The notes: a model not told the origin generated them from the sequence alone. A stretch of 30,415 nucleotides of DNA from Pasteurellaceae bacterium (GCA_900756875.1 CAAELW010000065.1:1-30415), one strand, 5' to 3'; positions 8,023 to 16,596 are shown, counted from the stretch's first letter. Numbers and translations are program-made.

Positions 8023-8958
8023 ATGGCAGGAAGTGGTCAAGGCGTTCAATCGCAAGACATTATCAAGGTCTCCGCTACGTCTGGTTTAACACCAGCACCT
8101 CAAGCGCGTGATCATAAAGTTGAAGTAGCAAAATTAATCGACGTATCCACCTGTATCGGTTGTAAAGCCTGTCAGGTGGGCTGTTCAGAGTGGAATGATA
8201 TCCGCTCTGACGTCGATGCAAAATGTGTGGGGATCTACGATAACCCAGTAGATCTCAATGCAAAAGCATGGACGGTAATGCGCTTTAACGAAGTAGAAGA
8301 AAATGATCGTTTAGAATGGTTAATCCGTAAAGATGGTTGTATGCACTGTTCAGAACCAGGCTGTTTAAAAGCTTGTCCTGCACCGGGCGCAATTATCCAA
8401 TATGCAAACGGTATTGTGGATTTCCAATCTGATAAATGTATCGGTTGTGGTTACTGTATCGCAGGTTGTCCGTTCAACATTCCACGTATGAACCCAGAAG
8501 ACAACCGTGTGTACAAATGTACCCTTTGTGTGGATCGTGTTTCTGTTGGCCAAGAACCGGCTTGCGTGAAAACCTGTCCAACCGGTGCAATTCGTTTCGG
8601 TTCTAAAGAAGAAATGAAACTCTACGCAGAACAACGTGTTGCAGACTTAAAAGCGCGTGGTTACGAAAACGCAGGTATCTACGACCCTGAAGGCGTAGGT
8701 GGTACACACGTAATGTATGTATTACACCATGCAGATAAACCTGAGCTTTATTCTGGTCTTCCAAAAGATCCAAAAGTTGACCTCACCGTCACCCTTTGGA
8801 AAGATGTCTTGAAACCAGTCGCGGCTGTAGCAATGGGTGGTCTAGCACTTGCTGAAATCGCTCACTATTTAGCTGTAGGTCCAAACGTTGAAGAAGACGT
8901 AGAAGATCATCACCATGAATTTGAAGAAGAAGATAAAAAAGGGGGCAAAGATGAGTAA
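8023..8958 (+). CDS. fdxH: Formate dehydrogenase iron-sulfur (beta) subunit
   Basis: Electron-transfer subunit carrying four 4Fe-4S clusters from FdnG to the membrane cytochrome. The 311-residue protein has four cysteine groups: [11 protein letters not shown] (44-54), [13 protein letters not shown] (106-118), [11 protein letters not shown] (139-149) and CTLC (166-169) with CVKTC (181-185). One C-terminal membrane helix (about 262-286) anchors it; the last 25 residues are very acidic with a short histidine run. There is no signal peptide, as expected for a partner carried across the membrane with the twin-arginine subunit FdnG. The ATG at 8023 was chosen because it follows GCGGAGG by a proper distance and matches the family N-terminus; an in-frame upstream start at 8002 lies inside fdnG. 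It overlaps fdxI by 8 bases. Confidence 0.95.
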   Translation: MAGSGQGVQSQDIIKVSATSGLTPAPQARDHKVEVAKLIDVSTCIGCKACQVGCSEWNDIRSDVDAKCVGIYDNPVDLNAKAWTVMRFNEVEENDRLEWLIRKDGCMHCSEPGCLKACPAPGAIIQYANGIVDFQSDKCIGCGYCIAGCPFNIPRMNPEDNRVYKCTLCVDRVSVGQEPACVKTCPTGAIRFGSKEEMKLYAEQRVADLKARGYENAGIYDPEGVGGTHVMYVLHHADKPELYSGLPKDPKVDLTVTLWKDVLKPVAAVAMGGLALAEIAHYLAVGPNVEEDVEDHHHEFEEEDKKGGKDE

Positions 8959-9667
8959 GATTGAGATTAGCAATGATACTCGAATCATTCGTCATAGAAC
9001 GCCTGCTCGTTTTAGCCACTGGTTACTCGTAATCTGCTTCTTTATGACGATGTTCACTGGTGTGGCATTCTTCTTCCCAGATTTTGCGTGGTTAACTGAG
9101 ATTTTAGGTACGCCACAACTGGCTCGAGCAATTCACCCGTTCACCGGTATCATTATGTTCGTTGCCTTTATTTTCCTTGGCTATCTTTACTGGGATCACA
9201 ACATTCCAGAGAAAAACGATATTCGTTGGTTAAAAGGCATTGTCGAAGTATTAAAAGGGAACGAGCACGCTGTTGCAGATAACGGTAAGTATAACCTTGG
9301 TCAAAAAATGTTATTCTGGACATTGAATTTGGCGATGGTCACTTTACTTGTAACCGGTATCATTATGTGGCGTCAATATTTCTCGCACTACTTCTCTATT
9401 CCGGTATTGCGTTTTGCGATTTTCCTTCACTCTTTAAGTGCATTCATGTTGTTCACCGGTATTTTGGTACACATGTACATGGCATTCTGGATTAAAGGAT
9501 CTATTCGCGGTATCGTGGAAGGTTGGGTAACCGTTCGCTGGGCGAAAAAACACCACCCGAAATGGTATCGAGAGGAAGTACTTCCTAAGCTAGAAGAAGA
9601 CCTCGAAAATGAAGCTGAAGGTAAAAAAGTAAAAACCAAAGCATTGTTCAAAGGTATCAATGGCTAA
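8951..9667 (+). CDS. fdxI: Formate dehydrogenase cytochrome b556 (gamma) subunit
   Basis: Membrane cytochrome that accepts electrons from FdxH and reduces menaquinone. The 238-residue protein has four membrane helices (about 21-43, 59-82, 121-141 and 152-177). The predicted haem b ligands are conserved: H23 (FSHW), H62 (IHPF), H160 (FLHS) and H174 (VHMYMAFW). It is about 20 residues longer than E. coli FdnI because of a charged cytoplasmic tail after [11 protein letters not shown]. The ATG at 8951 lies within the last codons of fdxH and is preceded by GGGGG (8941-8945), so translation is probably coupled. The upstream in-frame ATG at 8915 is inside fdxH and gives a lysine-rich extension not seen in the family. 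An uptake-signal hairpin follows the stop. Confidence 0.95.
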   Translation: MSKIEISNDTRIIRHRTPARFSHWLLVICFFMTMFTGVAFFFPDFAWLTEILGTPQLARAIHPFTGIIMFVAFIFLGYLYWDHNIPEKNDIRWLKGIVEVLKGNEHAVADNGKYNLGQKMLFWTLNLAMVTLLVTGIIMWRQYFSHYFSIPVLRFAIFLHSLSAFMLFTGILVHMYMAFWIKGSIRGIVEGWVTVRWAKKHHPKWYREEVLPKLEEDLENEAEGKKVKTKALFKGING

Positions 9668-9671
9668 AATC

Positions 9672-9703
9672 AAAAAGTGCGGTTAAAATTGACCGCACTT
9701 TTT
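9672..9703. terminator. Inverted uptake-signal hairpin between fdxI and fdhE
   Basis: AAAAAGTGCGGT (9672-9683) and ACCGCACTTTTT (9692-9703) are perfect 12-base arms around an 8-base loop, ending in a T-run. Each arm contains an uptake signal. The genes on both sides point the same way, so this should weaken, not separate, fdhE transcription from the structural operon unless a promoter lies in the 24 bases before fdhE; I see none. Confidence 0.85.
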
Positions 9704-9727
9704 CTTATCAATACTTAAGAGACTATT

Positions 9728-10636
9728 ATGAGTATCAAAATCTTATCTGCAGACGAAATCAAACAAAAAAAGAATTCATACGATATTCCACCTGTTTTGT
9801 TTGCTAACCCTAAAAATCTTTATCAACGTCGTGCAAAACGTTTAAGAGAATTAGCGAAAGATCATCCATTGGCTGATTATTTACTCTTTGCTGCAGATGT
9901 TGTGGAAAGCCAATTAAGCGTATTTGAAAAAAATCCATTAGAAAAACAGTCATTCGATAACTTAAACGAAATCGAGCCGTTAAATGCTAAAACATTTAAA
10001 CGATCAGGCATTTGGATTGAATATCTCAAAGAAATTTTACATAGCATTAAACCAAAAGCGAATGAGCAGGTTACTGCTACTATTGAAAATCTTGAAAAAG
10101 CCTCAGAAAAAGAGCTTGAAGAGATGGCGACGCATCTTTTAAGCCAAGAATTTAATTTAGTGAGCACTGATAAAGCTGTCTTTATTTGGGCGGCACTTTC
10201 TCTTTATTGGTTACAATTGGCTCAACAAATTCCGCATAACAGTCGCCAAGAAGGCACAGATAACCTGCATTACTGCCCTGTTTGTGGTTCTGCTCCTGTT
10301 GCAAGTGTGGTGCATATCGGTACATCACAAGGCTTACGCTATTTACACTGTAGCCTTTGTGAAAGCGAATGGAATTTAGTCCGTGCTCAATGTACTAACT
10401 GTAATGAACACAAAAATCTTGAAATGTGGTCATTAAATGAAGAGCTTGCACTCATTCGTGCTGAAACCTGTGGTGATTGCCAAAGCTACTTAAAAATCAT
10501 GTTCCAAGAAAAAGATCCGAATGTTGAGGCAGTGGCTGATGATTTAGCATCGATTTTCTTAGATATTGAAATGGAAGAAAAAGGCTTCGCTCGCAGTGGA
10601 TTAAATCCATTTGCCTTCCCTGCTGAAGAAGTGTAA
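9728..10636 (+). CDS. fdhE: Formate dehydrogenase assembly protein FdhE
   Basis: Cytoplasmic rubredoxin-like chaperone needed for formation of active respiratory formate dehydrogenase; it binds the catalytic subunit and iron. The 302-residue protein has four CxxC motifs in its C-terminal half: CPVC (183-186), CSLC (208-211), CTNC (222-225) and CGDC (248-251). Length matches E. coli FdhE (309). The N-terminal half is helical and charged. It lies 60 bases after fdxI, behind a terminator-like hairpin, so it is probably made in lower amounts than the enzyme. It ends at another uptake-signal hairpin shared with the convergent rimI. Confidence 0.95.
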   Translation: MSIKILSADEIKQKKNSYDIPPVLFANPKNLYQRRAKRLRELAKDHPLADYLLFAADVVESQLSVFEKNPLEKQSFDNLNEIEPLNAKTFKRSGIWIEYLKEILHSIKPKANEQVTATIENLEKASEKELEEMATHLLSQEFNLVSTDKAVFIWAALSLYWLQLAQQIPHNSRQEGTDNLHYCPVCGSAPVASVVHIGTSQGLRYLHCSLCESEWNLVRAQCTNCNEHKNLEMWSLNEELALIRAETCGDCQSYLKIMFQEKDPNVEAVADDLASIFLDIEMEEKGFARSGLNPFAFPAEEV

Positions 10637-10656
10637 TTTTTACTTTTTAGATAAAC

Positions 10657-10685
10657 AAAGTGCGGGCAAAATTGACCGCACTTTT
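10657..10685. terminator. Bidirectional terminator between fdhE and rimI
   Basis: AAAGTGCGG (10657-10665) pairs with CCGCACTTT (10676-10684), with T-runs on both sides. The right arm is a full uptake signal (10675-10683); the left arm is one base off (AAGTGCGGG). It serves two convergent genes. Confidence 0.8.
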
Positions 10686-10690
10686 GCATT

Positions 10691-11131
10691 CTAGAGATAA
10701 CATGCCATCACGACAGCATTTTCTCGTCCACCATCTGGTTTGGGATAATAATTTTTACGAATATCAACCTCATTAAATCCCAGCTTTTCATAAAGAAATC
10801 GAGCAGGATTCGATTCACGCACTTCAAGCCAAAGGGTTTGAATACCGTTCTCTTTTAGTTTATCCATTAAACCTTGCAATAAAAACGAACCATAGCCTTT
10901 TCCCTGTTGAGCTGGATCTATCGCAATATTGAATAGAGTGGCTTCATCTAATACCGTTTGGCAAATAGCAAAACCAAACACTTGCTCCTTTTCCACTAAT
11001 TTCAAATTGAGATAGCGCTCGCCTACATTATTTTTCAATGTTCCCAATGACCAAGGCACAAGATGTGCAGCTTGTTCAATTTCATATAAGCGATCCATAT
11101 CGCATTCTTCAATAGGAAAAAGAGAAGGCAT
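10691..11131 (-). CDS. rimI: Ribosomal protein S18 alanine N-acetyltransferase RimI
   Basis: GNAT-fold enzyme that acetylates the N-terminal alanine of ribosomal protein S18 with acetyl-CoA. The 146-residue protein has the acetyl-CoA loop QQGKGYG within IDPAQQGKGYGSFLLQ, the ATLFNIAI strand before it, and the family C-terminal motif LYEKLGFNEVDIRKNYYP. The start chosen is ATG 11131-11129, 5 bases after the holD stop, giving the usual RimI length (146-148). An upstream TTG (11161) would extend it by 10 residues into holD and is less likely. No clear Shine-Dalgarno sequence is present, so translation probably depends on ribosomes ending holD. It is the last gene of the lipoprotein-holD-rimI unit. 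Confidence 0.93.
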   Translation of the reverse strand: MPSLFPIEECDMDRLYEIEQAAHLVPWSLGTLKNNVGERYLNLKLVEKEQVFGFAICQTVLDEATLFNIAIDPAQQGKGYGSFLLQGLMDKLKENGIQTLWLEVRESNPARFLYEKLGFNEVDIRKNYYPKPDGGRENAVVMACYL

Positions 11132-11136
11132 AATGA

Positions 11137-11541
11137 TTAAATTTGTTGGATTTGTTGCCAAAGTTCATGCTTAGCTTGGCTATCTTGCTGGAATTGTTGC
11201 CAATCAACAGAGCGATAAACACGCTCTGCATTTACGCAATAAGGTAAAGTGCGGTCGATTTCATCTGCATTTTCAGCTAATAACCAATACCGCACAGCAT
11301 GTTGTAACGTGATATGTTGAATTTGATCGAAATTCAGACAAAGGCAATCTTCTTTGTTTAACTCAAGTGCCAGTCGAATATCTGAGAAAAGTGGAGAGTT
11401 CGATATGTTATCTTTCGCCACTACAATAAATTTCACTTGTTCTGAAACACTCACACCTACCGCCCCTTGCAATACTTCTGGGCGATAGAGCTGCCAACGG
11501 GTTATCCCCATTTCATTTAAAAGAAGATTGCGTCTATCCAT
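11137..11541 (-). CDS. holD: DNA polymerase III psi subunit HolD
   Basis: Psi subunit of the DNA polymerase III clamp loader; with chi (HolC) it links the loader to single-strand binding protein. The 134-residue protein matches the small, poorly conserved HolD family by its N-terminus (RNLLLNEMGITRWQLYRPEVLQG), where the E. coli protein has QLGITQWSLRRPGALQG, and by the C-terminal LWQQI. It lies 3 bases after the lipoprotein stop and 5 bases before rimI. The holD-rimI pair is a conserved arrangement in gammaproteobacteria; the lipoprotein in front is not one I recognise. An uptake signal (11247-11255) is inside the gene. Confidence 0.9.
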   Translation of the reverse strand: MDRRNLLLNEMGITRWQLYRPEVLQGAVGVSVSEQVKFIVVAKDNISNSPLFSDIRLALELNKEDCLCLNFDQIQHITLQHAVRYWLLAENADEIDRTLPYCVNAERVYRSVDWQQFQQDSQAKHELWQQIQQI

Positions 11542-11544
11542 AGA

Positions 11545-12135
11545 TTAACGAGCGATAGTATCTAGCGGATAATCTCTTAAACCTTTAACAATTGCTTTTT
11601 CTTGCGCATCTGTTGGTTTTTCTTGATACGCTTTTAAGCTACGGAAAGAAAGAATGTTTTTCGCTTGATAAACCACAGCAATAAAACGTTGGAAATCTTT
11701 GCCATCACAAGCATAGTAAACATCTGAAGCGTTACCAATTGTTTTTAACTCACATACTTTTTTGTTTGCATCAAGATATTTTGTTGTTAATGCTGGAACA
11801 TGAGAAACATCTTTTAGATAATAGGTTTCACTCGTGATAAATTTACGATTGCTACGATCTACATTCGCCGCACCACTTAAGAAACGCGGATCTTCTGATT
11901 TATCAAAGGCTTTCGTTTGTTTATAGAATTTTTCACCGTTAAATGTCACTTCTTGGTTACCTTTTTTGATACGTTCAAACTGTGCATCTAAGCTTTGAGC
12001 TTGTGCCGCAGGTAATTCAACTGTTGAGCTAGTTGGTAAGGTTGAAGGTTTTTGCTTGCTACCTTGAAGTTGTTCGATTAATTGACAGCCAGACAATAAA
12101 CTTGCCATTGCGACTGCGGTGATGATTTTTTTCAT
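11545..12135 (-). CDS. Uncharacterised lipoprotein upstream of holD
   Basis: A 196-residue predicted lipoprotein. The N-terminus MKKIITAVAMASLLSGC is a lipoprotein signal with lipobox LLSG|C17. Position +2 after the cysteine is Q, not D, so outer-membrane delivery is likely. After a low-complexity linker rich in S, T, P and Q (about 20-50) comes a globular region with a cysteine pair in KVCELK and DVYYACDGKDF that could form a disulfide. I do not recognise the family. Upstream in-frame starts to 12210 would bury the signal; the ATG at 12135 has AAGGAA in front and is chosen. It is the first gene of an operon with holD and rimI, divergent from rsmC. Confidence 0.85.
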   Translation of the reverse strand: MKKIITAVAMASLLSGCQLIEQLQGSKQKPSTLPTSSTVELPAAQAQSLDAQFERIKKGNQEVTFNGEKFYKQTKAFDKSEDPRFLSGAANVDRSNRKFITSETYYLKDVSHVPALTTKYLDANKKVCELKTIGNASDVYYACDGKDFQRFIAVVYQAKNILSFRSLKAYQEKPTDAQEKAIVKGLRDYPLDTIAR

Positions 12136-12222
12136 AAATAATTCCTTAATAAATACGTTTAAATCGTTATCTTTTGTTAGAATAACACGTAATTTTAACC
12201 AATAACCCACAGGATTTAAAGC

Positions 12223-13215
12223 GTGATTTCTCTCGAAAGCGAAGTTTTACAACGCCATCTTCCCCTTTTTAACGGTAAATCAATTCTTCTTGCCGGCGGC
12301 ATTAATGATGATTTTCCTCAAATATTGCAAAAACATTGTCAATCCATACAAATTTGGAGCTGGTATTTTGATTATGCTAAAACGCAAAGTGCGGTCAATT
12401 TTGAGGTTGAATTTCAGCCACAATCCGATTTGATTATTTATTATTGGACGAAGAATAAACAAGAAGTGAATTTTCAGCTGATGCAACTACTCGCCAAAAG
12501 TAAAATTGGTCAAGAAGTGTTGATTATCGGTGAAAATCGTAGTGGTGTCCGTTCAGCTGAAAAACTGCTTGATCCTTATGGTGAAATTGGCAAAATCGAC
12601 TCCGCACGTCGTTGCGGTTTATACCATTTTTCCTTACAAAAACAACCACACTTTGATCTTCAATCTTATTGGAAATGCTACCAAAATGATGCATTAGGTG
12701 ATCTCCGTATTTACAGCTTGCCGGGTGTATTCAGTGCCAATGAACTTGATAGTGGCACGTCACTTCTACTTTCTACTTTAACATCGCCAATTCAAGGCAA
12801 AGTATTAGATATTGGTTGTGGGGCGGGTGTCATTGGTTCCATGATCAAAAAATATCACCCTAAAACAGATGTCACCATGACTGATATTCATGCAATGGCA
12901 CTTCAATCTGCTCGCCAAACGCTTGCTGAAAATCAGCTTGAAGGTCAGGTTATCGCAAGCGATGTGTTTTCCCATATTGAAGGGAAATTTGATCTGATTA
13001 TTTCAAATCCACCTTTCCACGATGGAATAGACACTGCTTATCGTGCGGTGAAAGAACTTATTCAACAGGCTAAATGGCATTTAACAGCAGGCGGAGAACT
13101 GCGTATCGTTGCTAATGCATTTCTACCCTATCCCGATTTATTAGCACAACATTTTGGAAAATTTGAAGTCCTTGCTCAAACCACTAAATTTAAAGTGTAT
13201 TCCGTGAGAAATTAA
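12223..13215 (+). CDS. rsmC: 16S rRNA (guanine1207-N2)-methyltransferase RsmC
   Basis: Methylates N2 of G1207 in 16S rRNA using S-adenosylmethionine. The 330-residue protein has the family's two halves: a degenerate N-terminal methyltransferase-like domain (about 1-150) and a catalytic C-terminal domain with motif I VLDIGCGAGVIGS (194-206) and the N2-guanine motif NPPF (262-265). It starts with GTG at 12223, preceded by AGGA at 12211-12214; this matches the N-terminus MISLES expected for Haemophilus RsmC from memory. An uptake signal (12387-12395) lies inside the reading frame. The ribosome binding site of the next gene overlaps its stop codon, suggesting coupling. Confidence 0.95.
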   Translation: MISLESEVLQRHLPLFNGKSILLAGGINDDFPQILQKHCQSIQIWSWYFDYAKTQSAVNFEVEFQPQSDLIIYYWTKNKQEVNFQLMQLLAKSKIGQEVLIIGENRSGVRSAEKLLDPYGEIGKIDSARRCGLYHFSLQKQPHFDLQSYWKCYQNDALGDLRIYSLPGVFSANELDSGTSLLLSTLTSPIQGKVLDIGCGAGVIGSMIKKYHPKTDVTMTDIHAMALQSARQTLAENQLEGQVIASDVFSHIEGKFDLIISNPPFHDGIDTAYRAVKELIQQAKWHLTAGGELRIVANAFLPYPDLLAQHFGKFEVLAQTTKFKVYSVRN

Positions 13216-13225
13216 GGAGAAAACA

Positions 13226-13723
13226 ATGTTTGTAACCAGTTCAGCCATTCAAAATGGTGCCTTTGAAGATAAATATGGCAAACGAGGCACACAATTTAGT
13301 CCGAATGGTATGCCAACCTACTCTATTCCATTTGAAATTCACGATGCCCCTCAAGGTACCAAATCCTTTGCCGTTATCTTAGAGGATAAGGATGCGATTA
13401 CGGCGAGTGGTTTTGTGTGGATTCATTGGCTCATTGCAGATCTTGAACGTACGGTTATCCAAGAAAATGAAAGCCAAACCGCAACAGATTATGTGCAGGG
13501 TGCAAATACTTGGGCGAGTAAATTAGGTCAATTTGATATTGAAGAAGCCTCATTCTATGGCGGTATGGCCCCACCAAACTGTTTACATCGTTACGAGCTT
13601 ATTGTGTATGCGCTCGATACTAAACTCAACCTCAAACCGGGATTCCGTTTTAATGATCTGCATTTTGCGATGCAAGGGCATATTTTGGATCAAGCTGTGG
13701 TAATGGGCACCTATGATGTTTAA
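13226..13723 (+). CDS. YbhB/YbcL family (PEBP, Raf kinase inhibitor-like) protein
   Basis: A 165-residue member of the phosphatidylethanolamine-binding protein family, bacterial YbhB/YbcL branch. Visible family motifs are the anion-site pieces DKDAITASGFVWIHWLIADL (about 53-72) and YGGMAPPNCLHRYELIVYALD (about 111-131). It has no signal peptide, so it is cytoplasmic like E. coli YbhB. The biochemical role of the bacterial proteins is not settled. AAGGAG (13214-13219) overlaps the rsmC stop, and the gap is 10 bases, so the two genes form a transcription unit that ends at the strong hairpin downstream. Confidence 0.9.
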   Translation: MFVTSSAIQNGAFEDKYGKRGTQFSPNGMPTYSIPFEIHDAPQGTKSFAVILEDKDAITASGFVWIHWLIADLERTVIQENESQTATDYVQGANTWASKLGQFDIEEASFYGGMAPPNCLHRYELIVYALDTKLNLKPGFRFNDLHFAMQGHILDQAVVMGTYDV

Positions 13724-13755
13724 TCATTTATAGCGCATCCTAAAAATACCATAAA

Positions 13756-13788
13756 AAATGACCGCACTTCGATAAAGTGCGGTCATTT
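13756..13788. terminator. 14-bp inverted uptake-signal terminator
   Basis: AAATGACCGCACTT (13756-13769) and AAGTGCGGTCATTT (13775-13788) are perfect arms around the loop CGATA, with A and T runs on either side. Each arm holds a full uptake signal. It sits between the convergent ybhB-like and DUF496 genes and should terminate both. Confidence 0.92.
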
Positions 13789-13799
13789 ATTTTAAGGTT

Positions 13800-14153
13800 T
13801 TATAATGTGATTTTATTTGATGAATCTTTCACTAATTTCGCGTGCGCTTTTTTCTGTTCTTTCATTTTATTGCTCGTTTCACGGCGTAGAGTTGAAAGTT
13901 CTGCATTTCGAATGTTGTAGTCATCCACACGGCCTTCATAATCATCACGCATATTTTCGATAATTGCACGAACATCTTCAATGCTCATATCATCACGAAT
14001 ATATTGATTTAAGTTATCTAACAATAAGACACGTTTTTGGTTATCACGAATTTTGCGGTTGTTGTCTTCAATGTCGCGTTTAAGTTTATTTTTTAAACGA
14101 TATAAACGCACATACTCTAATACTTCTTGGAAGGATTTACTTACATTTCCCAT
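13800..14153 (-). CDS. DUF496 family protein (YeeX-like)
   Basis: A 117-residue charged, helical protein matching E. coli YeeX (DUF496). The clearest shared segment is [19 protein letters not shown], followed by [18 protein letters not shown]. Most of it looks like coiled coil; there is no signal or membrane segment. The family has no settled function that I know. The start was set at the ATG 14153-14151, giving [19 protein letters not shown], which aligns with the family N-terminus; an upstream start at 14180 adds nine unconserved residues. It stands alone, divergent from serC and convergent with the ybhB-like gene. Confidence 0.9.
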   Translation of the reverse strand: MGNVSKSFQEVLEYVRLYRLKNKLKRDIEDNNRKIRDNQKRVLLLDNLNQYIRDDMSIEDVRAIIENMRDDYEGRVDDYNIRNAELSTLRRETSNKMKEQKKAHAKLVKDSSNKITL

Positions 14154-14233
14154 GATCGACTCTCTCAAAGTTAAAAACAAACTCCGAGTAATGTAGCCTT
14201 TTTTTTCGTCCCCGTCAAAAGCTTAAATTTAAA

Positions 14234-14296
14234 TTGATGGATTAGATCAAAAAACTGTTTGATTTAGTTGATTATTCTATTCGGTAGTGGTAAAAA
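14234..14296 (+). promoter_or_regulatory. serC upstream region: TTGAT/ATCAA cluster and possible promoter
   Basis: Four TTGAT or ATCAA pentamers occur in 39 bases: 14234-14238, 14246-14250 (inverted), 14259-14263 and 14268-14272. The last overlaps a possible -35 box TTGATT (14268-14273), which is 17 bases from TAAAAA (14291-14296). The ribosome binding site AAGGAA is at 14321-14326. The pentamer equals an FNR half-site, but none of the pairs has FNR geometry (inverted with a 4-base gap). Confidence 0.4.
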
Positions 14297-14331
14297 TGAA
14301 GAATCCATTCAAAATAAAATAAGGAAACACA

Positions 14332-15414
14332 ATGTCAAAAGTCTTTAATTTTAGCGCTGGTCCAGCCATGATTTTTCCTGAGGTCTTACAAAAAGCACAA
14401 GCAGAGCTAACCAACTGGCTTGGTCAAGGTGTATCGGTAATGGAAGTCAGTCACCGTGGCAAATATTTTATGGAATTGATTGCTCAAGCAGAAAAAGATT
14501 TACGTGAGGTGTATCATATTCCAGATAACTATCGTGTGTTATTCCTACAAGGTGGGGCTCGCGGTCAATTTGCGGCATTACCAATGAACTTAATCGGTGA
14601 GAAAGGCAAAGCGCTTTACTTAAATAGCGGTCACTGGTCTGCAACTGCGGCTAAAGAAGCGCGTAACTTTGCTGAAATTGATGAAATTACCATTGTGGAA
14701 AATGGTGATCACACACGCATTACTAATCTTGATTTCAGTGACATTGCGGAACAATACGATTACGTTCACTATTGCCCAAATGAAACCATCAGTGGTGTTG
14801 AAATTTTTGATGTACCAAATGTGAGCAATGCAGTGCTTGTAGCCGATATGTCATCTAATGTGCTCTCTCGCGAAATTGATATTAGCAAATTCGGTGTCAT
14901 TTATGCGGGTGCGCAAAAAAACCTTGGTCCGGCAGGGATTACGCTCGTGATTATTCGCGATGATTTGATTGGTCATGCTCGCCAAGCAACCCCATCAATT
15001 TGGAATTACGCCACACAACGTGATGCTGACTCCATGATCAATACCCCACCAACCTTTGCTTGGTATCTCTGTTCATTGGTCTTCAAACACATTCAAGCAA
15101 TCGGTGGCTTAAAAGAAATTGCAAAACGTAACGCATTGAAAGCGCAAACCCTTTACGATTACATTGATAGCAGCAAACTCTATCGTAACGTCGTAGCTAA
15201 AGAAAACCGTTCAACCATGAATGTGACATTCGTAACAGGTAATCCAGAGCTTGATACTAAATTTGTTGCAGAATCTACAGCTGCCGGTCTTCAAGCCTTA
15301 AAAGGTCACAAAGTATTAGGTGGTATGCGCGCTTCTATCTATAACGCGATGCCATTAGAAGGCGTGCAAGCGCTCATTGAATTCATGAAAAAATTTGAAG
15401 CTGAAAATAGCTAA
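14332..15414 (+). CDS. serC: Phosphoserine aminotransferase SerC
   Basis: PLP enzyme converting 3-phosphohydroxypyruvate and glutamate to phosphoserine in serine synthesis; it also acts in pyridoxal phosphate synthesis in bacteria with that pathway. The 360-residue protein begins with the family sequence FNFSAGPAM and has the PLP lysine K196 in YAGAQKNLGPAG. The phosphate/substrate segments EVSHRG (38-43) and GGARGQF (74-80) are intact. Length is as expected (about 360). It is followed by a terminator-like hairpin and then hisC in the same direction; the serC-hisC neighbourhood is familiar from H. influenzae by recall. Confidence 0.97.
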   Translation: MSKVFNFSAGPAMIFPEVLQKAQAELTNWLGQGVSVMEVSHRGKYFMELIAQAEKDLREVYHIPDNYRVLFLQGGARGQFAALPMNLIGEKGKALYLNSGHWSATAAKEARNFAEIDEITIVENGDHTRITNLDFSDIAEQYDYVHYCPNETISGVEIFDVPNVSNAVLVADMSSNVLSREIDISKFGVIYAGAQKNLGPAGITLVIIRDDLIGHARQATPSIWNYATQRDADSMINTPPTFAWYLCSLVFKHIQAIGGLKEIAKRNALKAQTLYDYIDSSKLYRNVVAKENRSTMNVTFVTGNPELDTKFVAESTAAGLQALKGHKVLGGMRASIYNAMPLEGVQALIEFMKKFEAENS

Positions 15415-15435
15415 TTATCTGATTTATTAAATTCA

Positions 15436-15465
15436 ACGTGCGGGCTAAAAGGCCCGCTCGTTTTT
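15436..15465 (+). terminator. Terminator between serC and hisC
   Basis: ACG-T-GCGGGC (15436-15445) pairs with GCCCGC-T-CGT (15452-15461) around a 6-base loop, with one T-T mismatch, followed by a run of T (15461-15465). The ribosome binding site AAGGAAA (15468-15474) of hisC follows at once, so hisC needs readthrough or a promoter within the serC end. Confidence 0.75.
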
Positions 15466-15478
15466 ATAAGGAAAGCAT

Positions 15479-16588
15479 ATGCAATACATCAACGTCGCCA
15501 ATCAAGGCGTAAAATCTCTTTCACCTTACCAAGCTGGAAAACCAATCGAAGAACTCGAACGCGAGTTAGGCATTACTGGTATCGTTAAACTTGCCTCAAA
15601 TGAAAACCCTTTCGGTTTTCCTGAAAGTGCGAAAAAAGCCATTCAAGCCCAACTTGATCATTTAACGCGCTACCCTGATGCTAACGGTTTTGAACTTAAA
15701 GCAGCTATTGCAAAAAAATTTGGTGTGCTACCAAACCAAATCACCCTTGGCAATGGTTCGAACGATTTATTAGAACTCTTTGCCCATACCTTTGCGGGTG
15801 AACACGATGAAGTGATTTATTCACAATATGCTTTTATTGTTTACCCGTTGGTGACGAAAGCTATTAATGCCGTCGCAAAAGAAATTCCAGCTAAGAATTG
15901 GGGTCATGATTTAAACGGATTTTTGACCGCACTTTCAGATAAAACCAAGCTGATTTTTATTGCCAATCCAAACAACCCAACGGGAAATTTCTTAACGGAA
16001 GCAGAATTGGATGCTTTCCTAGCCAAAGTACCTGAAAATGTGATTGTGGTATTAGATGAAGCTTATACTGAATTTACTCATCCAAGCGAACGCGTTAATT
16101 CTTTTGCATTGCTGGAAAAATACCCGAACCTTATCGTTTCTCGATCCCTATCGAAAGCTTATGGTTTGGCGGGGTTACGTATTGGCTATGCGGTCTCTAA
16201 TCCTGAAATTGCAGATTTATTAAATCGTGTCCGTCAGCCATTTAACTGTAATAGTCTTGCTTTAACTAGCGCGATTGCAGTAATGAATGATGATGCTTTT
16301 GTCGAAAAAGTCGCTGAGAATAATCGCCAAGAAATGAAACGTTATGAAGCCTTCTGTCACCAATATGGCTTAGACTTTATTCCGTCTAAAGGTAACTTTA
16401 TTACCATTGATTTTAAACAGCCTGCAGCACCAATTTATGATGCATTATTGCGTGAAGGCGTGATTGTTCGTCCGATTGCAGGTTATGGCATGCCAAATCA
16501 CTTACGTATCAGTATTGGCTTACCGCAAGAAAATGACAAATTTTTTACTGCACTTAAAAAAATGCTTAATTTAGGAAATGAAAAATAG
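15479..16588 (+). CDS. hisC: Histidinol-phosphate aminotransferase HisC
   Basis: PLP aminotransferase of histidine synthesis (imidazole acetol phosphate to histidinol phosphate); relatives also use aromatic keto acids. The 369-residue fold type I protein has [10 protein letters not shown] (37-46), the NPNNPTG turn (163-169), DEAYTEF (193-199) and the PLP lysine K226 in [18 protein letters not shown]. It is separate from any his operon here. An uptake signal (15926-15934) lies in frame. Its stop codon overlaps the tpx ribosome binding site. Haemophilus genomes carry two hisC-like genes by recall, so this copy could be the one outside the his operon. Confidence 0.93.
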   Translation: MQYINVANQGVKSLSPYQAGKPIEELERELGITGIVKLASNENPFGFPESAKKAIQAQLDHLTRYPDANGFELKAAIAKKFGVLPNQITLGNGSNDLLELFAHTFAGEHDEVIYSQYAFIVYPLVTKAINAVAKEIPAKNWGHDLNGFLTALSDKTKLIFIANPNNPTGNFLTEAELDAFLAKVPENVIVVLDEAYTEFTHPSERVNSFALLEKYPNLIVSRSLSKAYGLAGLRIGYAVSNPEIADLLNRVRQPFNCNSLALTSAIAVMNDDAFVEKVAENNRQEMKRYEAFCHQYGLDFIPSKGNFITIDFKQPAAPIYDALLREGVIVRPIAGYGMPNHLRISIGLPQENDKFFTALKKMLNLGNEK

Positions 16589-16596
16589 GAGCTTTC

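Noticed and set aside
8365..8634. Minus-strand open frames inside fdxH and fdnG
   Set aside because: They are shadows of strongly conserved genes on the plus strand and have no recognisable domains or start signals.
11132..11161. TTG start extending RimI by 10 residues
   Set aside because: It lies inside holD, is a rare start codon, and makes the protein longer than the family; the ATG at 11131 fits better.
13724..13799. CRISPR-like or mobile-element inverted repeat
   Set aside because: The arms are uptake-signal sequences in a terminator, present once here, with no spacers, transposase or target duplication.
15415..15478. Riboswitch or attenuator leader before hisC
   Set aside because: The 64-base gap holds only a simple terminator hairpin and a ribosome binding site; there is no leader peptide with histidine codons.
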